Positions 54,419 through 63,591 are shown, numbered from the stretch's first letter. The stretch is DNA of 64,000 bases from Paracoccus aminovorans (GCF_001546115.1 NZ_KQ955210.1:5669-69668), one strand, 5' to 3'. The notes: generated from the letters alone by a model not told the origin. Program-made: numbers and translations.

Positions 54419-55567
54419 TCAGGCGAACAGGAAATCCTGCGCCGTCAGCAGGTGGTGGTCGATGTTCGACAGCACGATCACCACATTGCCGAAGCTGATC
54501 CGCGCATCGGTGCCCAGGTCGGTGATGCGCAGGTCGGCAAAGCGCTCGGCCCCGGATTCGATGACGATGCGGTCCTGGCCATCGACGAAGTCCAGGATCC
54601 GGTCGATGCCGTCGCCTCTGGCGAAGACGAAGCTGTCGGCTCCCGGGCCGCCGTGCAGCGTGTCATTGCCCAGGCCGCCGCGCAGCCGGTCGGCGCCGGC
54701 CTGGCCGAACAGGCGGTCATGGCCGCCCATCCCGGCGATCCGGTCGTTTCCCGCACCGGAGGTCAGGGTATTGGCCAGCGCATTGCCGGTCAGGATGTCG
54801 TTGCCGGCGCCGGTCAGCACGTTCTCGATATTGCGGATGGTGTCGAGGCCGAAGCCCGTCGCCTGCGGCCCGCTCGGCCCCAGGTTCACCCGCACGGGCC
54901 CGGCGCCGGAAAACCGCAGCGTGTCGACTCCGGCGCCGCCGTCCAGCGTGTCACGGCCCTGGCCGCCCTCCAGCGTATCCGCCCCGGCTGCGCCGAACAG
55001 CAGGTTGCTGCCGCCGTTGCCGACGATCAGATTGGCCAGGCCGTTGCCGGTGCCGTTGGTCGCGCCATGGCCCAGCAGCACCAGGTTTTCCAGCCTGGCG
55101 CCCAGCGTCCAGCTGATCCAGCTTTGCACCTGGTCGGGCGGATTGGGGTCGGTGCCGTAGCGGGGCGCATAGTTTTCGCGGATCTGGTCCAGCGTGGAAT
55201 CCACCACATAGACATCGCCGCCTGCGCCGCCCGCCATGCTGTCCCTGCCGCTGCCGCCATCCAGGCGGCTGCCCTGGTTGCCGCCGGTCAGCAGGTCGTT
55301 GCCGGCCCCGCCGCGCAGCACGTTCCCGGTGCCCTGCCAAGCGCGCAGCAGGTCGTCGCCCAGACCGCCGTCCAGCAGATTGGTCGCGGCGCCGCCCTCC
55401 AGCGTGTCGCGACCGGCACCGCCGTAAAGCGCGTTCGGGTTCAGGAAGCTGCCGGTCAATATGTCATTGCCGGCCAGGCCGTTGATGACGATGGTCTCGC
55501 GATAGGGGAAGGTGCTCTCGGCCCGCAGCCGGTCGTTGCCGGCGGTGCCGTTAATGAAGATCGTCAT
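54419..55567 (-). CDS. RTX calcium-binding repeat protein
   Basis: A 382-residue protein made largely of RTX units (GTAGNDRLRAE, GGAGRDTLEGG, GGLGNDTLHGG), with no recognised catalytic domain. The C-terminus (DRIVIESGAERFADLRITDL, then LLTAQDFLFA) matches the type I secretion pattern of an Asp followed by hydrophobic residues at the very end. There is no N-terminal signal peptide. The IS5 element begins only 38 bp upstream of its ATG (55567), so its native promoter has been pushed away and expression may now depend on the IS or be lost. Confidence 0.85.
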   Translation of the reverse strand: MTIFINGTAGNDRLRAESTFPYRETIVINGLAGNDILTGSFLNPNALYGGAGRDTLEGGAATNLLDGGLGDDLLRAWQGTGNVLRGGAGNDLLTGGNQGSRLDGGSGRDSMAGGAGGDVYVVDSTLDQIRENYAPRYGTDPNPPDQVQSWISWTLGARLENLVLLGHGATNGTGNGLANLIVGNGGSNLLFGAAGADTLEGGQGRDTLDGGAGVDTLRFSGAGPVRVNLGPSGPQATGFGLDTIRNIENVLTGAGNDILTGNALANTLTSGAGNDRIAGMGGHDRLFGQAGADRLRGGLGNDTLHGGPGADSFVFARGDGIDRILDFVDGQDRIVIESGAERFADLRITDLGTDARISFGNVVIVLSNIDHHLLTAQDFLFA

Positions 55568-55666
55568 GAAATGCCTGTCGGAATGAATGTCTCATCCCGA
55601 ACCTAGGTGGTGTTGACAAAAGGGATTCACAGGGTGGCCTGATCGTGATTCAAGCTGGTACCTGCA

Positions 55667-56098
55667 ATGGAGACCAGCTTGGCACGAGACCTGATGTCGG
55701 ACGAGGAATGGGCGTTTCATGAGCGCTTCATTCTGGCCGTGCGCGCCCCGAACGGGCGCAAGCCCGCAAATCACCGCCTTGTTCTTGATGGGATTTTCTG
55801 GATCGCGCGGACCGGCTCTCCTTGGCGCGACCTCCCAGAAGAGTTCGGGAAGTGGTCCAGTGTCTACCGCCAGTTCCGGCGCTGGACCCTGGCGGGGTTG
55901 TGGGAGCAGATCCTCGAAGCGCTGAACGAAAGTCGGATCGTGCCGGATGCGCTCCAGATGATCGACAGCACCGTGATCCGCGCCCATCATCAGGCAGCGG
56001 GCGCAAAAGGGGGACTCCAAGACAGGGTTTTGGCCGTTCAAGAGGTGGTTTCACGACCAAGGTCCACCTGCGCGTCAATGCTGCCGGGCTGCCAATGA
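55667..56098 (+). CDS. IS5-family transposase, first frame (N-terminal half)
   Basis: A 143-codon frame. It contains the DUF4096-type N-terminal domain (GRKPANHRLVLDGIFWIART, PWRDLPEEFGKWSSVY) and the first catalytic Asp in MIDSTVIRAHHQAAG. After about codon 113 the frame leaves family sequence. The slippery run AAAAGGGGG at 56005-56013 allows a -1 shift into the second frame, giving a full-length enzyme of about 262 residues, as known for this IS group. Confidence 0.85.
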   Translation: METSLARDLMSDEEWAFHERFILAVRAPNGRKPANHRLVLDGIFWIARTGSPWRDLPEEFGKWSSVYRQFRRWTLAGLWEQILEALNESRIVPDALQMIDSTVIRAHHQAAGAKGGLQDRVLAVQEVVSRPRSTCASMLPGCQ

Positions 56099-56454
56099 GG
56101 TCGGACATCACGCCGGGCCAGACATCGGACTACCTGGGCTTTGATCTGGTCATGGACGACAACCTGCCGGAGCCTTGCATCCTGCTGGCCGATCGCGGCT
56201 ATGACTCCGACAAGGTTCGCAAAACCATGGAGGCGCGTAGCATCCTGCCGGTGGTCCCGATGCGCAAGTCTCGCAGGCTCCGTGTCGCTGTCGATCGCAG
56301 GCTCTACCGGCTGCGGAACCTTGTCGAGCGGTGCTTCAACAAGCTCAAGAACGCTCGCCGTGTCGCCACCCGCTACGACAAGACCGCCGAAAGCTTCCTT
56401 GGCTTCATCGATATCACGTCGATCCGCCTCTGGCTCCGCCATTTGTCAACATGA
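55822..56454 (+). CDS. IS5-family transposase, second frame (C-terminal half)
   Basis: The authentic part starts after the slippery run near 56005 (RKRGTPRQGFGRSRGG) and continues to the stop at 56452-56454. The second catalytic Asp is in ILLADRGYDSD and the Glu in RNLVERCFNKLKNARRVATR. Codons before about 56000 in this frame are not transposase. Translation is expected by frameshifting from the first frame. The last 75 codons are identical to the fragment at 701-928. Confidence 0.85.
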   Translation: MARPPRRVREVVQCLPPVPALDPGGVVGADPRSAERKSDRAGCAPDDRQHRDPRPSSGSGRKRGTPRQGFGRSRGGFTTKVHLRVNAAGLPMRSDITPGQTSDYLGFDLVMDDNLPEPCILLADRGYDSDKVRKTMEARSILPVVPMRKSRRLRVAVDRRLYRLRNLVERCFNKLKNARRVATRYDKTAESFLGFIDITSIRLWLRHLST

Positions 56455-56557
56455 CCTAGCGAAGGCATTCTGTGAAAACGAGCCTGCGATTGCGCCGGCT
56501 GCCGGTCATGCAGCGGGCAGGGCGGGCGCGCGTCCAAGGCGCGCCCACCCCTTAGCG

Positions 56558-57160
56558 TCAGAACTTGTAGGACGCCCGGACCTGCACCAGGTCCATGTCC
56601 AGGTCGTTGCCGTCGACGCCGGCGCTGTCCTGCAGCACGTCCTTGAAGGCGTTGCGGGTGTATTCCGCGCCGACGGTGAAGTGCTCGGCGACCTTGTAGT
56701 CGACGCCCAGGCCATAGGTCATGCCGGTGTCCGAGAATTCGTCGGTGTCGAGCTTGGCGGCGCCCAGCGTGACATAGGGCAGGAACTTGCCGGCGTCATA
56801 GCCGGCGCGCAGCCGCAGCCGGGTCATGTCGCCGTCGCTGTAGTTCTCGTCGGGCGAGACCTTGTTATAGTCCAGCTCGCCGCCCAGGACGAACTTGTTG
56901 AAGCCCCTCTGGTAGCCGGCATGCAGACCATAGGCGTCGAAATCGCCGAAGTCCGGCAGCGCGCCGCGGTCGCCCAGATCGCCCGAGCCCTTGCCGTATT
57001 GCAGACCGGCATAGAAGCCGTCCCAGTTGCCGACCGGGGCCGGCGCGATCGTCTCGACCGGGGCAATAACGGGCTGCTCGACCACCGGGGCGACATAGCC
57101 CCCGGCATAGGCCCCGCCGGCGATCAGCGAGACAAGGGTTGCGTAACCAATTGCTTTCAT
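56558..57160 (-). CDS. Outer-membrane beta-barrel protein
   Basis: A 200-residue protein with a signal peptide (MKAIGYATLVSLIAGGAYA) followed by a Pro/Val-rich linker (VVEQPVIAPVETIAPAPVG). An eight-strand-type barrel then begins at WDGFYAGLQYGKGSGD and ends in RASYKF with a terminal aromatic residue, as required for outer-membrane insertion. Alternating strands such as FVLGGELDYNKV and FTVGAEYTRNAF are visible. It belongs broadly to the porin-like beta-barrel (OMP_b-brl) group. The ATG at 57160 is chosen over a frame extending 36 codons upstream because it gives the signal peptide. Confidence 0.85.
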   Translation of the reverse strand: MKAIGYATLVSLIAGGAYAGGYVAPVVEQPVIAPVETIAPAPVGNWDGFYAGLQYGKGSGDLGDRGALPDFGDFDAYGLHAGYQRGFNKFVLGGELDYNKVSPDENYSDGDMTRLRLRAGYDAGKFLPYVTLGAAKLDTDEFSDTGMTYGLGVDYKVAEHFTVGAEYTRNAFKDVLQDSAGVDGNDLDMDLVQVRASYKF

Positions 57161-57425
57161 TGTGAGTTCTCCATTTCTTGCGGGCCGGTCTGGCCCAGAT
57201 CCCTCGGCCCCCATGCCTAGCACCACCCCCGCCGGATGGAAGCTTTTGCGGCGCCGCAGCACGGACAAGTGTCAGCCGGTGACTGGGGCCCCTTGGGCGG
57301 CGGCGGGAAATGCCGCAGGAAGAACGGCTTAGCCGCTCAAGCAGATTTGAGCGGGCGTGAAGCGGGTAATTTTATTATTTTCAACAGCTTGCCGGGCGTA
57401 ACCGAATGTTGCTGAAAGCCTGGTC

Positions 57426-58316
57426 CTATGGCTCGCCGAAACATTCGCCGCGCGCGGCCTGGCGCTGGCGTTCACGGAATCGGGCGCGGTCGGCCTCGGA
57501 ATATTCGCTGGCGCAGCGGTGGCAGCTGACGCCTTCCTCGTATTCCGGGCGGGCGCGGTCCTCGGGCGCCAAGGGCCGGCGGCAGGCGTGACACAGGCCG
57601 TGGCGCCCCGGCCGCAAGCCGTGGGTGATGCTGACGCGCTTGTCGAAGACGAAGCATTCGCCCTGCCACAGGCTTTCGGCCTGGGGCACATCCTCGAGGT
57701 ATTTCAGGATGCCGCCTTTCAGGTGAAAGACCTCGGGCACGCCTTCGCCCAGCAGGAAATTGGTCGATTTCTCGCAGCGGATGCCGCCGGTGCAGAACAT
57801 GGCGATGCGCTTGCCGGCAAAGCGGTCGCGGTTCTGGCGCCACCATTCCGGGAAGTCGCGAAAGCTGCGGGTGCCGGGATCGACGGCGCCGGCAAAGCTG
57901 CCGATCTCGACCTCGTAATCGTTGCGGGTGTCGATCACCGCCACGTCCGGGGCCTGGATCAGCGCGTTCCAGTCCGATGGTGCGACATAACGCCCGACGG
58001 CGGCGGTCGGGTCCACGTCGGGCTGGCCCATGGTGACGATCTCGCGCTTCAGCCGCACCTTCATGCGGCCAAAGGGCAGGGCCTCGGCCGGGCTTTCCTT
58101 CCATTCCAGGGCGGCGCAGCCGGGCAGGGCGCGGATATGCGCCAGCACGGCGTCGATCCCTGCGCGCGTGCCGGCGATGGTGCCGTTGATGCCCTCGGGC
58201 GCCAGCAGCAGCGTGCCCTTGACGCCATGCGCGCAGGCGCATTTCGCCAGCGGCGCCTTCAGCGCGGCTGGGTCGGGGAAGCGGGTGAAATGGTAAAGCG
58301 CGGCGACGGTCAGCAT
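57426..58316 (-). CDS. trhO: tRNA uridine-34 hydroxylase TrhO (rhodanese family)
   Basis: A 296-residue protein of the YceA/TrhO family, which hydroxylates U34 of tRNA using oxygen to give 5-hydroxyuridine. The N-terminal UPF0176 domain ([17 protein letters not shown]) is followed by a rhodanese domain ([20 protein letters not shown]) with the active-site loop [13 protein letters not shown]. The C-terminal zinc-ribbon-like part has CHACRRPL and SCHRCASEY. The length is standard. It is monocistronic and divergent from pncA, with about 97 bp between the start codons. Confidence 0.92.
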   Translation of the reverse strand: MLTVAALYHFTRFPDPAALKAPLAKCACAHGVKGTLLLAPEGINGTIAGTRAGIDAVLAHIRALPGCAALEWKESPAEALPFGRMKVRLKREIVTMGQPDVDPTAAVGRYVAPSDWNALIQAPDVAVIDTRNDYEVEIGSFAGAVDPGTRSFRDFPEWWRQNRDRFAGKRIAMFCTGGIRCEKSTNFLLGEGVPEVFHLKGGILKYLEDVPQAESLWQGECFVFDKRVSITHGLRPGRHGLCHACRRPLAPEDRARPEYEEGVSCHRCASEYSEADRARFRERQRQAARGECFGEP

Positions 58317-58413
58317 GGCCTGGCCTTAGCGCCGTGCGCGGCATGGATCAAGTTGCGGCATTGACGCCCCCGGCCCACCCGCCTACGACTTTTGTCAAAG
58401 CAGGAGCAAAGCC

Positions 58414-59010
58414 ATGCCCAAGGCCTTGATCGTCATCGACATGCAGCTGGATTTCTGCCCGGGCGGCCGGCTGGCCGTGGCGGGCGGGGATGAGATCGTG
58501 GCCGGGATCAACGACCTGATGGCGGATTACGACGCCGTGGTGCTGACCCAGGACTGGCACCCGCATGACCACGCCAGCTTTGCCGACAACCACCCCGGCG
58601 CGACCGCCTTTTCCGAGGTCGCGATGCCCTATGGCCCGCAGGTGCTGTGGCCGGCGCATTGCGTCATCGGCAGCCCGGGGGCGGGGTTCCATCCGGCGCT
58701 GGCCGTCGATTGCGCCGATCTGGTGATCCGCAAGGGATTCCGGCCGCAGATCGACAGCTATTCCGCCTTTTACGAGAACGATCACCGCACCGCGACCGGT
58801 CTGGCCGGCTATCTGCGCGAGCGCGACCTGACCGAGCTGGCCTTCGTCGGCCTGGCGCATGATTTCTGCGTCGCCTGGTCGGCCATGGACGCGGCGCGGC
58901 TGGGCTTTCGCGCCACGGTGATCGAGGAAGCCACCCGCGCCATCGACCTGGACGGCTCGCGCGAGGCAGCCCGTGAGAGGATGCGCCAGGCGGGAGTGAC
59001 TTTGGCATGA
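58414..59010 (+). CDS. pncA: Nicotinamidase PncA
   Basis: A 198-residue isochorismatase-fold enzyme converting nicotinamide to nicotinate. The catalytic triad is visible: Asp9 in [14 protein letters not shown], Lys in VIRKGFRP, Cys in [12 protein letters not shown]. The metal site is [10 protein letters not shown]. The gene overlaps pncB by ATGA (59007-59010), so the first two Preiss-Handler steps of NAD salvage are translationally coupled; the last step (nadE) lies 1.5 kb further on. Confidence 0.96.
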   Translation: MPKALIVIDMQLDFCPGGRLAVAGGDEIVAGINDLMADYDAVVLTQDWHPHDHASFADNHPGATAFSEVAMPYGPQVLWPAHCVIGSPGAGFHPALAVDCADLVIRKGFRPQIDSYSAFYENDHRTATGLAGYLRERDLTELAFVGLAHDFCVAWSAMDAARLGFRATVIEEATRAIDLDGSREAARERMRQAGVTLA

Positions 59011-60317
59011 TGATACCGACGGTCGATATCGCGACCCGCGTCTATAACCACAAGTGGAAGATCGACCCGATCGTGCGGTCGCTGATCGACACCGACTTCT
59101 ACAAGCTGTTGATGTGCCAGTCGGTTTTCCGCAATAGGCCCGACACGCATGTCGCCTTCAGCCTGATCAACCGCACCAGGTCCATCCGCCTGGCCGAATT
59201 GATCGACGAGGGCGAGCTGCGCGAACAGCTGGACCATGTCCGCGGGCTGTCGCTGACGCGCGGCGAAAGCACCTGGCTGCGCGGCAATACCTTCTATGGC
59301 AAGCGCCAGATGTTCCGCCCGGACTTCATGGAGTTCCTGGAAAACCTGCGCCTGCCCGCCTATCAGCTGGAAAAGCGCGACGGCCAGTATGAGCTGACCT
59401 TCGAAGGCCGCTGGCCCGAGGTCATGCTGTGGGAGATCCCGGCGCTGGCCATCATCATGGAGCTGCGTTCGCGCGCGGTGCTGAAGGACATGGGGCGTTT
59501 CGAATTGCAGGTGCTCTATGCCCGGGCCATGGCGCGGCTGTGGGAAAAGATCGAGCAATTGCGCGAGCTTGGCCCCGAGCTGCGCATCGCCGATTTCGGC
59601 ACCCGGCGCCGGCACAGCTTCCTGTGGCAGGACTGGTGCGTGCAGGCGATGTATGAGGGGCTGGGAGATCAGCGCTTCATCGGCACCTCGAACTGCCTGA
59701 TCGCCATGCGCCGCGACATCGAGGCCATCGGCACCAACGCCCACGAACTGCCGATGGTCTATGCCGCGCTGGCCGATACGGACGAGGAATTGCGCCAGGC
59801 CCCCTATCGCGTGCTGGCCGATTGGCACGAGGAGCATGATGGCATGCTGCGCATCATCCTGCCCGACACCTATGGCACCAAGGGTTTCCTGGAGCATGCG
59901 CCGGACTGGCTGGCGGGCTGGACCGGCATCCGCGTCGACAGCGGCGACCCGGCCGAGGGGGCCGAAACCGCGATCCGCTGGTGGCAGGACCGGGGCGAGG
60001 ATCCGCGCGACAAGCTGATCATCTTCTCGGACGGGCTGGACGTGGACAAGATCCGCGAATTGTTCCGGCGCTTCCGCGGCCGGGTGAAGGTCAGCTTCGG
60101 CTGGGGCACCTTGCTGACCAACGATTTCCGCGGGCTGGTGCCGGGCGACGGGCTGGCGCCGTTTTCGCTGGTCTGCAAGGCAGTGGCGGCGGATGGCCGG
60201 CCGACGGTGAAACTGTCCGACAACCCCGAGAAGGCCACCGGCCCGGCCGAGGAAATCGCCCGCTACAAGCGCGTGTTCGGCGTCGGCCAGCAGCAGCGCC
60301 AGGACGTGCTGGTCTGA
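59007..60317 (+). CDS. pncB: Nicotinate phosphoribosyltransferase PncB
   Basis: A 436-residue enzyme making nicotinate mononucleotide from nicotinate and PRPP with ATP. Landmarks are [20 protein letters not shown] near the N-terminus, [23 protein letters not shown], and [14 protein letters not shown] with [12 protein letters not shown] and [12 protein letters not shown] of the PRPP-binding half. The length is normal. Its start overlaps the pncA stop. A strong hairpin follows. Confidence 0.96.
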   Translation: MMIPTVDIATRVYNHKWKIDPIVRSLIDTDFYKLLMCQSVFRNRPDTHVAFSLINRTRSIRLAELIDEGELREQLDHVRGLSLTRGESTWLRGNTFYGKRQMFRPDFMEFLENLRLPAYQLEKRDGQYELTFEGRWPEVMLWEIPALAIIMELRSRAVLKDMGRFELQVLYARAMARLWEKIEQLRELGPELRIADFGTRRRHSFLWQDWCVQAMYEGLGDQRFIGTSNCLIAMRRDIEAIGTNAHELPMVYAALADTDEELRQAPYRVLADWHEEHDGMLRIILPDTYGTKGFLEHAPDWLAGWTGIRVDSGDPAEGAETAIRWWQDRGEDPRDKLIIFSDGLDVDKIRELFRRFRGRVKVSFGWGTLLTNDFRGLVPGDGLAPFSLVCKAVAADGRPTVKLSDNPEKATGPAEEIARYKRVFGVGQQQRQDVLV

Positions 60318-60340
60318 ACGCGGCGGGCGCGGAAGGGAAA

Positions 60341-60369
60341 AGGCCCCGGCATGTGGTGGTCCGGGGCCT
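60341..60369. terminator. Bidirectional terminator hairpin between pncB and the Hint gene
   Basis: AGGCCCCGG and CCGGGGCCT pair perfectly over 9 bp with an 11-nt loop. It lies 23 bp after the pncB stop and 6 bp beyond the end of the convergent Hint gene. On the minus strand it is followed by ttttccctt. Confidence 0.7.
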
Positions 60370-60375
60370 GGAGTT

Positions 60376-61509
60376 TCAGCGCGACCGCGCCGTTTGCAGC
60401 TCGCGTCCGTTTGCGGCATGGCGCTTCGCGAGCTGCCGCCCCTCGCGGCCAGAGCCGAGGCGGCGCGCAGGTTCATGCGCCCGGCCCTCGGCCAGCAGTT
60501 CGGGGAACAGCGCCAGAATTTCGGCCCGCGCCTCGGGCGGCACGGCCTTCAGCGCCTCGGGGCCGGTGAACAGCGACTCGGTCTGCGCGCCTTCCGAGCA
60601 GACGATCTCGTGCCGGTCGAACAGCAGGTGGAAATAGCTTAGCGCCTCGGCGCTGTCGTCGATCTCGATGCCGTCGATCCCGGTCAGGTGCTTGGCGGCG
60701 ACCAGAACCTCGGCCTCGCCCAGCACACGCTCGGCGATCTTCGAGCTGACCAGGATCCGGTGCTGCTGCGAGACGTAAAGGTCGCGCGCCGGCAGGTCGG
60801 CCCCCAGCGCGCCTGCGCGGATCCGCACCGGGCGCATGTTCGGGAACAGCTGCAGCAGTTCCGGCGTCACCTGTTTCGAGCCGATCCAGCGCAGCGGCTG
60901 CGGCCCGTGGTCGCGGGTCATCACCATGTCGCCGACGCGCAGATCCTCGACCGCGACATTGCCGCGCGCGGTCAGGATCAGCGTGCCGTTGCGGAAGCAG
61001 ACGAATGTCGGGTCGGTCAGCCCATAGCGCGAGGTGTCGAGCCCGTTGAAATTGCTGTTGATGACCCGGGTCAGGGTGATCGACTGGATCGCCTTGCTGG
61101 TCACGCCCTGGATTTCGGCCTGCGAGGCGTTGCTGGGCGGCGGCACCAAGGCCAGCGTGCCGTCGGTCGCCTGCAGGATACGCAGCGGCACGTTGCTGGC
61201 GGTCGTGCCGTCCATATAGGTGACGGTGCCGGAATAGATGATGCCCGAGTCGAGGTTGTAGCGCACGCCGTCATGCAGCACGTATTCGCCGCGCGGGCTG
61301 CCGTGCGGGCCGTCGAAGCCGATGGACCGGTTGCCGTTGCCGTCGTTCAGCGTCACCGGGGTAATGCTGCGGGCCAGCGGGTCATCCGCGCTGCCGAAGG
61401 TGGTGCCGACCAGCTCGCCGGCCCGTTCCGCGCCCAGGTAGCGCTCGTTGCTGTCCAAGTCGCGATGCGTGCCCAGGGAAATGACGCGAATCGTCGTCGT
61501 TGTCGGCAT
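60376..61509 (-). CDS. Hint-domain protein
   Basis: A 377-residue protein. The N-terminal ~175 residues are unrecognised (GVRYNLDSGIIYSGTVTYMD). A Hint_2 domain follows from VCFRNGTLILTARGN, with EDLRVGDMVMTRDHGPQPL, WIGSK, the His motif LYVSQQHRILV, and FHLLFDRHEIVCSEGAQTES. The C-terminal tail (GRQLAKRHAANGREL) closely matches that of the RTX-Hint protein at 25170, so the Hint-plus-tail cassette is shared. There is no signal peptide; export by a type I system is plausible. A lux-box-like site lies 166 bp upstream of its ATG. Confidence 0.85.
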   Translation of the reverse strand: MPTTTTIRVISLGTHRDLDSNERYLGAERAGELVGTTFGSADDPLARSITPVTLNDGNGNRSIGFDGPHGSPRGEYVLHDGVRYNLDSGIIYSGTVTYMDGTTASNVPLRILQATDGTLALVPPPSNASQAEIQGVTSKAIQSITLTRVINSNFNGLDTSRYGLTDPTFVCFRNGTLILTARGNVAVEDLRVGDMVMTRDHGPQPLRWIGSKQVTPELLQLFPNMRPVRIRAGALGADLPARDLYVSQQHRILVSSKIAERVLGEAEVLVAAKHLTGIDGIEIDDSAEALSYFHLLFDRHEIVCSEGAQTESLFTGPEALKAVPPEARAEILALFPELLAEGRAHEPARRLGSGREGRQLAKRHAANGRELQTARSR

Positions 61510-61674
61510 AAGCAGACCCTCATCATTAACAGACCCTCCGACGGGGAGGGTCGATACCAGTGAACCATTCAGTCATGCGCGTCCCGGAACATCCGGTCCT
61601 GCATCACGTCCTGCCCCAAGGATAGGCAACGCGGGGCACGGCTGGATAGCTAGGGAATGCCTGCAAGTTTAGAT

Positions 61675-61694
61675 ACCTGTCCAAATCGACAGGA
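61675..61694. promoter_or_regulatory. lux-box-like operator (Hint gene)
   Basis: ACCTGTCCAAATCGACAGGA has CTG-N10-CAG with CCTGTC/GACAGG arms. It lies in the intergenic region upstream of the leftward Hint gene and 101 bp beyond the 3' end of nadE, so the Hint gene is the only plausible target. Confidence 0.6.
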
Positions 61695-61745
61695 TTTTAA
61701 TGATCGGTCAAATTTTCCATCGCGATATCAGGGTGATGTCGGAAA

Positions 61746-61780
61746 TGACGCCATGCCGGCGCCGGCATGACGTGGCGTCA
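61746..61780 (-). terminator. Nested inverted repeat after nadE
   Basis: ATGCCGGC/GCCGGCAT (perfect 16-bp palindrome at 61753-61768) is nested in TGACGCC/GGCGTCA arms. It lies just past the nadE stop on the minus strand, fitting a transcript end. No long T-run is seen. Confidence 0.5.
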
Positions 61781-61794
61781 CCCGGGATGCGACC

Positions 61795-63465
61795 CTAGAG
61801 CCGGTCGCGCCAGCGGTTGACCAGCGGATAGCGCCGGTCCAGCCAGAAGGCCTTGGTCGAGATTCGCGGGCCGGGCGCCGCCTGGTAGCGTTTCCATTCG
61901 CTGCCATAAAGCAGCGTCTCGACCTTCTTCACCGTCTCGGCGTCGAAGCCCTGGGCGACCAGGTCCTTCAGCGCCAGGTCCTTCTCGACCAGCCCCTCCA
62001 GGATCGCGTCCAGCACCTCATAGGGCGGCAGGCTGTCCTGGTCTTTCTGGTCCGGGCGCAGCTCGGCCGAGGGCGGTTTCGTGATGATCTGCGGCGGGAT
62101 CACCTCGCCCGCCGGGCCCTGCATCCAGGGACGGTGGTTGCGGTTACGCCAGCGGCAGGTCTCGAACACCCGGGTCTTGTACAGATCCTTGATCGGGTTG
62201 TAGCCGCCGGCCATGTCGCCATAGATCGTGGCATAGCCTACCGCGACCTCGGACTTGTTGCCGGTGGTCAAGAGCAGCTCGCCGAACTTGTTCGAGATCG
62301 CCATCAGCATCACGCCGCGCAACCGGGACTGGATGTTCTCCTCGGTCGTGTCGGGTTTCGTCCCCTCCATCAGCTGTGCCAGCGCCGCGCCGACCGCGTC
62401 GCGGGCGCCCTCGATCTGCACCGTGTCCAGCCGCGCGCCCAGCCGGGTCGCGGCATCGGCGGCATCGTCAAGGCTGGCCCGCGAGGTGTATTCGCTGGGC
62501 AGCATCACGCAGCGCACGTTCTGCGGCCCGATGGCGTCGCAGGCGATGGTCGCGACCAGCGCCGAGTCGATGCCGCCCGACATGCCCAGCACCACCTTGC
62601 GGAAGCCGGACTTGCGCATGTAGTCGCGCAGCCCTTCGGTCATGGCGCGGTAATCCTGTTCCCATTCGTCGGGCTGGTGGTCCATCGGCCCCGGCACCGC
62701 GCGCCAGCCATCGGGCGTGCGGGTGAAGTCGACATGCACGATCTGTTCGTCAAAGGGCGCCAGCTGCACGACCTTGTCGGCGCCGCCGGTCCTGCCCGGG
62801 TTCAGCACGAAGCTGGCGCCGTCATAGAGCTGGTCGTCCTGGCCGCCGACCGAGTTCAGATAGACCAGCGGCAGGTCGGTCTCGACCACGCGCCCGACCA
62901 TGTGGCCCATGCGCAGGTCCAGCTTGCCCCGGTGATAGGGGCTGCCGTTCGGCACGATAAGGATCTCGGCCCCGGTCTCGGCCAGGGTCTCGGCGACCTC
63001 GGGCCACCAGGCGTCCTCGCAGATCGGGCTGCCGATGCGGACGCCGCCCACGCTGTAGGGGCCCGAGATCGGCCCGACGTTGAACAGCCGCCATTCGTCG
63101 AACAGCTGCTTGTGCGGCAGTTCGTGCTTCAGCACGCGGGCGGCGACCCGGCCGTCCTGCAAGACCCAATAGGCATTGTAGAGCCGGTCCCCCTCGGCAA
63201 AGGGGCCGCCGATGCCGATGGTGGGGCCCTCGGCGCAGTCGCGGGCCAGCGTCTCGATCTCGGCCATGGCCTGCTGGGTGAAGGCGGCTTTCAGCACCAG
63301 GTCCTGCGTCTGGTAGCCGGTGATGAACATCTCGGGCAGCACCAGCATGTCGGACCCTGCCGCGCGCGCCTGCTGCCAGGCATCGCGGGCCTTGTCGGCA
63401 TTGCCCGGCAGGTCGCCGACGGTGGGGTTCAGCTGTGCCAGCGTGATGCGGAACGTATCGGTCAT
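61795..63465 (-). CDS. nadE: Glutamine-dependent NAD+ synthetase
   Basis: A 556-residue two-domain enzyme for the last step of NAD synthesis. The N-terminal nitrilase-type glutaminase domain has Glu in LVLPEMFITGY, Lys in LKHELPHKQLFDE, and Cys in GSPICEDAWWPE. The C-terminal synthetase has the ATP loop GMSGGIDSALVATIA, LLTTGNKSEVAVGYATIYGD, and a late TKPPSAELRPDQ. The ATG at 63465 starts family sequence (MTDTFRITLAQLNPTVGD); a longer frame upstream is read-through antisense to the MORN gene. With pncA and pncB it completes the Preiss-Handler route locally. Confidence 0.96.
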   Translation of the reverse strand: MTDTFRITLAQLNPTVGDLPGNADKARDAWQQARAAGSDMLVLPEMFITGYQTQDLVLKAAFTQQAMAEIETLARDCAEGPTIGIGGPFAEGDRLYNAYWVLQDGRVAARVLKHELPHKQLFDEWRLFNVGPISGPYSVGGVRIGSPICEDAWWPEVAETLAETGAEILIVPNGSPYHRGKLDLRMGHMVGRVVETDLPLVYLNSVGGQDDQLYDGASFVLNPGRTGGADKVVQLAPFDEQIVHVDFTRTPDGWRAVPGPMDHQPDEWEQDYRAMTEGLRDYMRKSGFRKVVLGMSGGIDSALVATIACDAIGPQNVRCVMLPSEYTSRASLDDAADAATRLGARLDTVQIEGARDAVGAALAQLMEGTKPDTTEENIQSRLRGVMLMAISNKFGELLLTTGNKSEVAVGYATIYGDMAGGYNPIKDLYKTRVFETCRWRNRNHRPWMQGPAGEVIPPQIITKPPSAELRPDQKDQDSLPPYEVLDAILEGLVEKDLALKDLVAQGFDAETVKKVETLLYGSEWKRYQAAPGPRISTKAFWLDRRYPLVNRWRDRL

Positions 63466-63591
63466 GGTGCGTCCTTCGGCTTTGATCCCTGTGATAGGCG
63501 AGGGCGCGGCAAAGGAAAAGTCGGCTTTGCGCCGGCCGGCCCATGCGGTAAACCCTTGCCGAAAGAACGAACAAGAGGCGGAGGCAGGTCC

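Larger units (their letters stand above)
55606..56456 (+). mobile_element. Complete IS5-family (IS427-like) insertion sequence, 851 bp
   Basis: Inverted repeats ggtggtgttgacaaa (left) and tttgtcaacatgacc (right) match at 13 of 15 positions. The element is flanked by TA on each side (CTAGG ... ACCTAG), consistent with the short TA-type target duplication of this group. Two overlapping frames encode the transposase. It lies 38 bp from the start codon of the RTX gene. Its last 237 bp are duplicated at 694-930. Confidence 0.9.
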
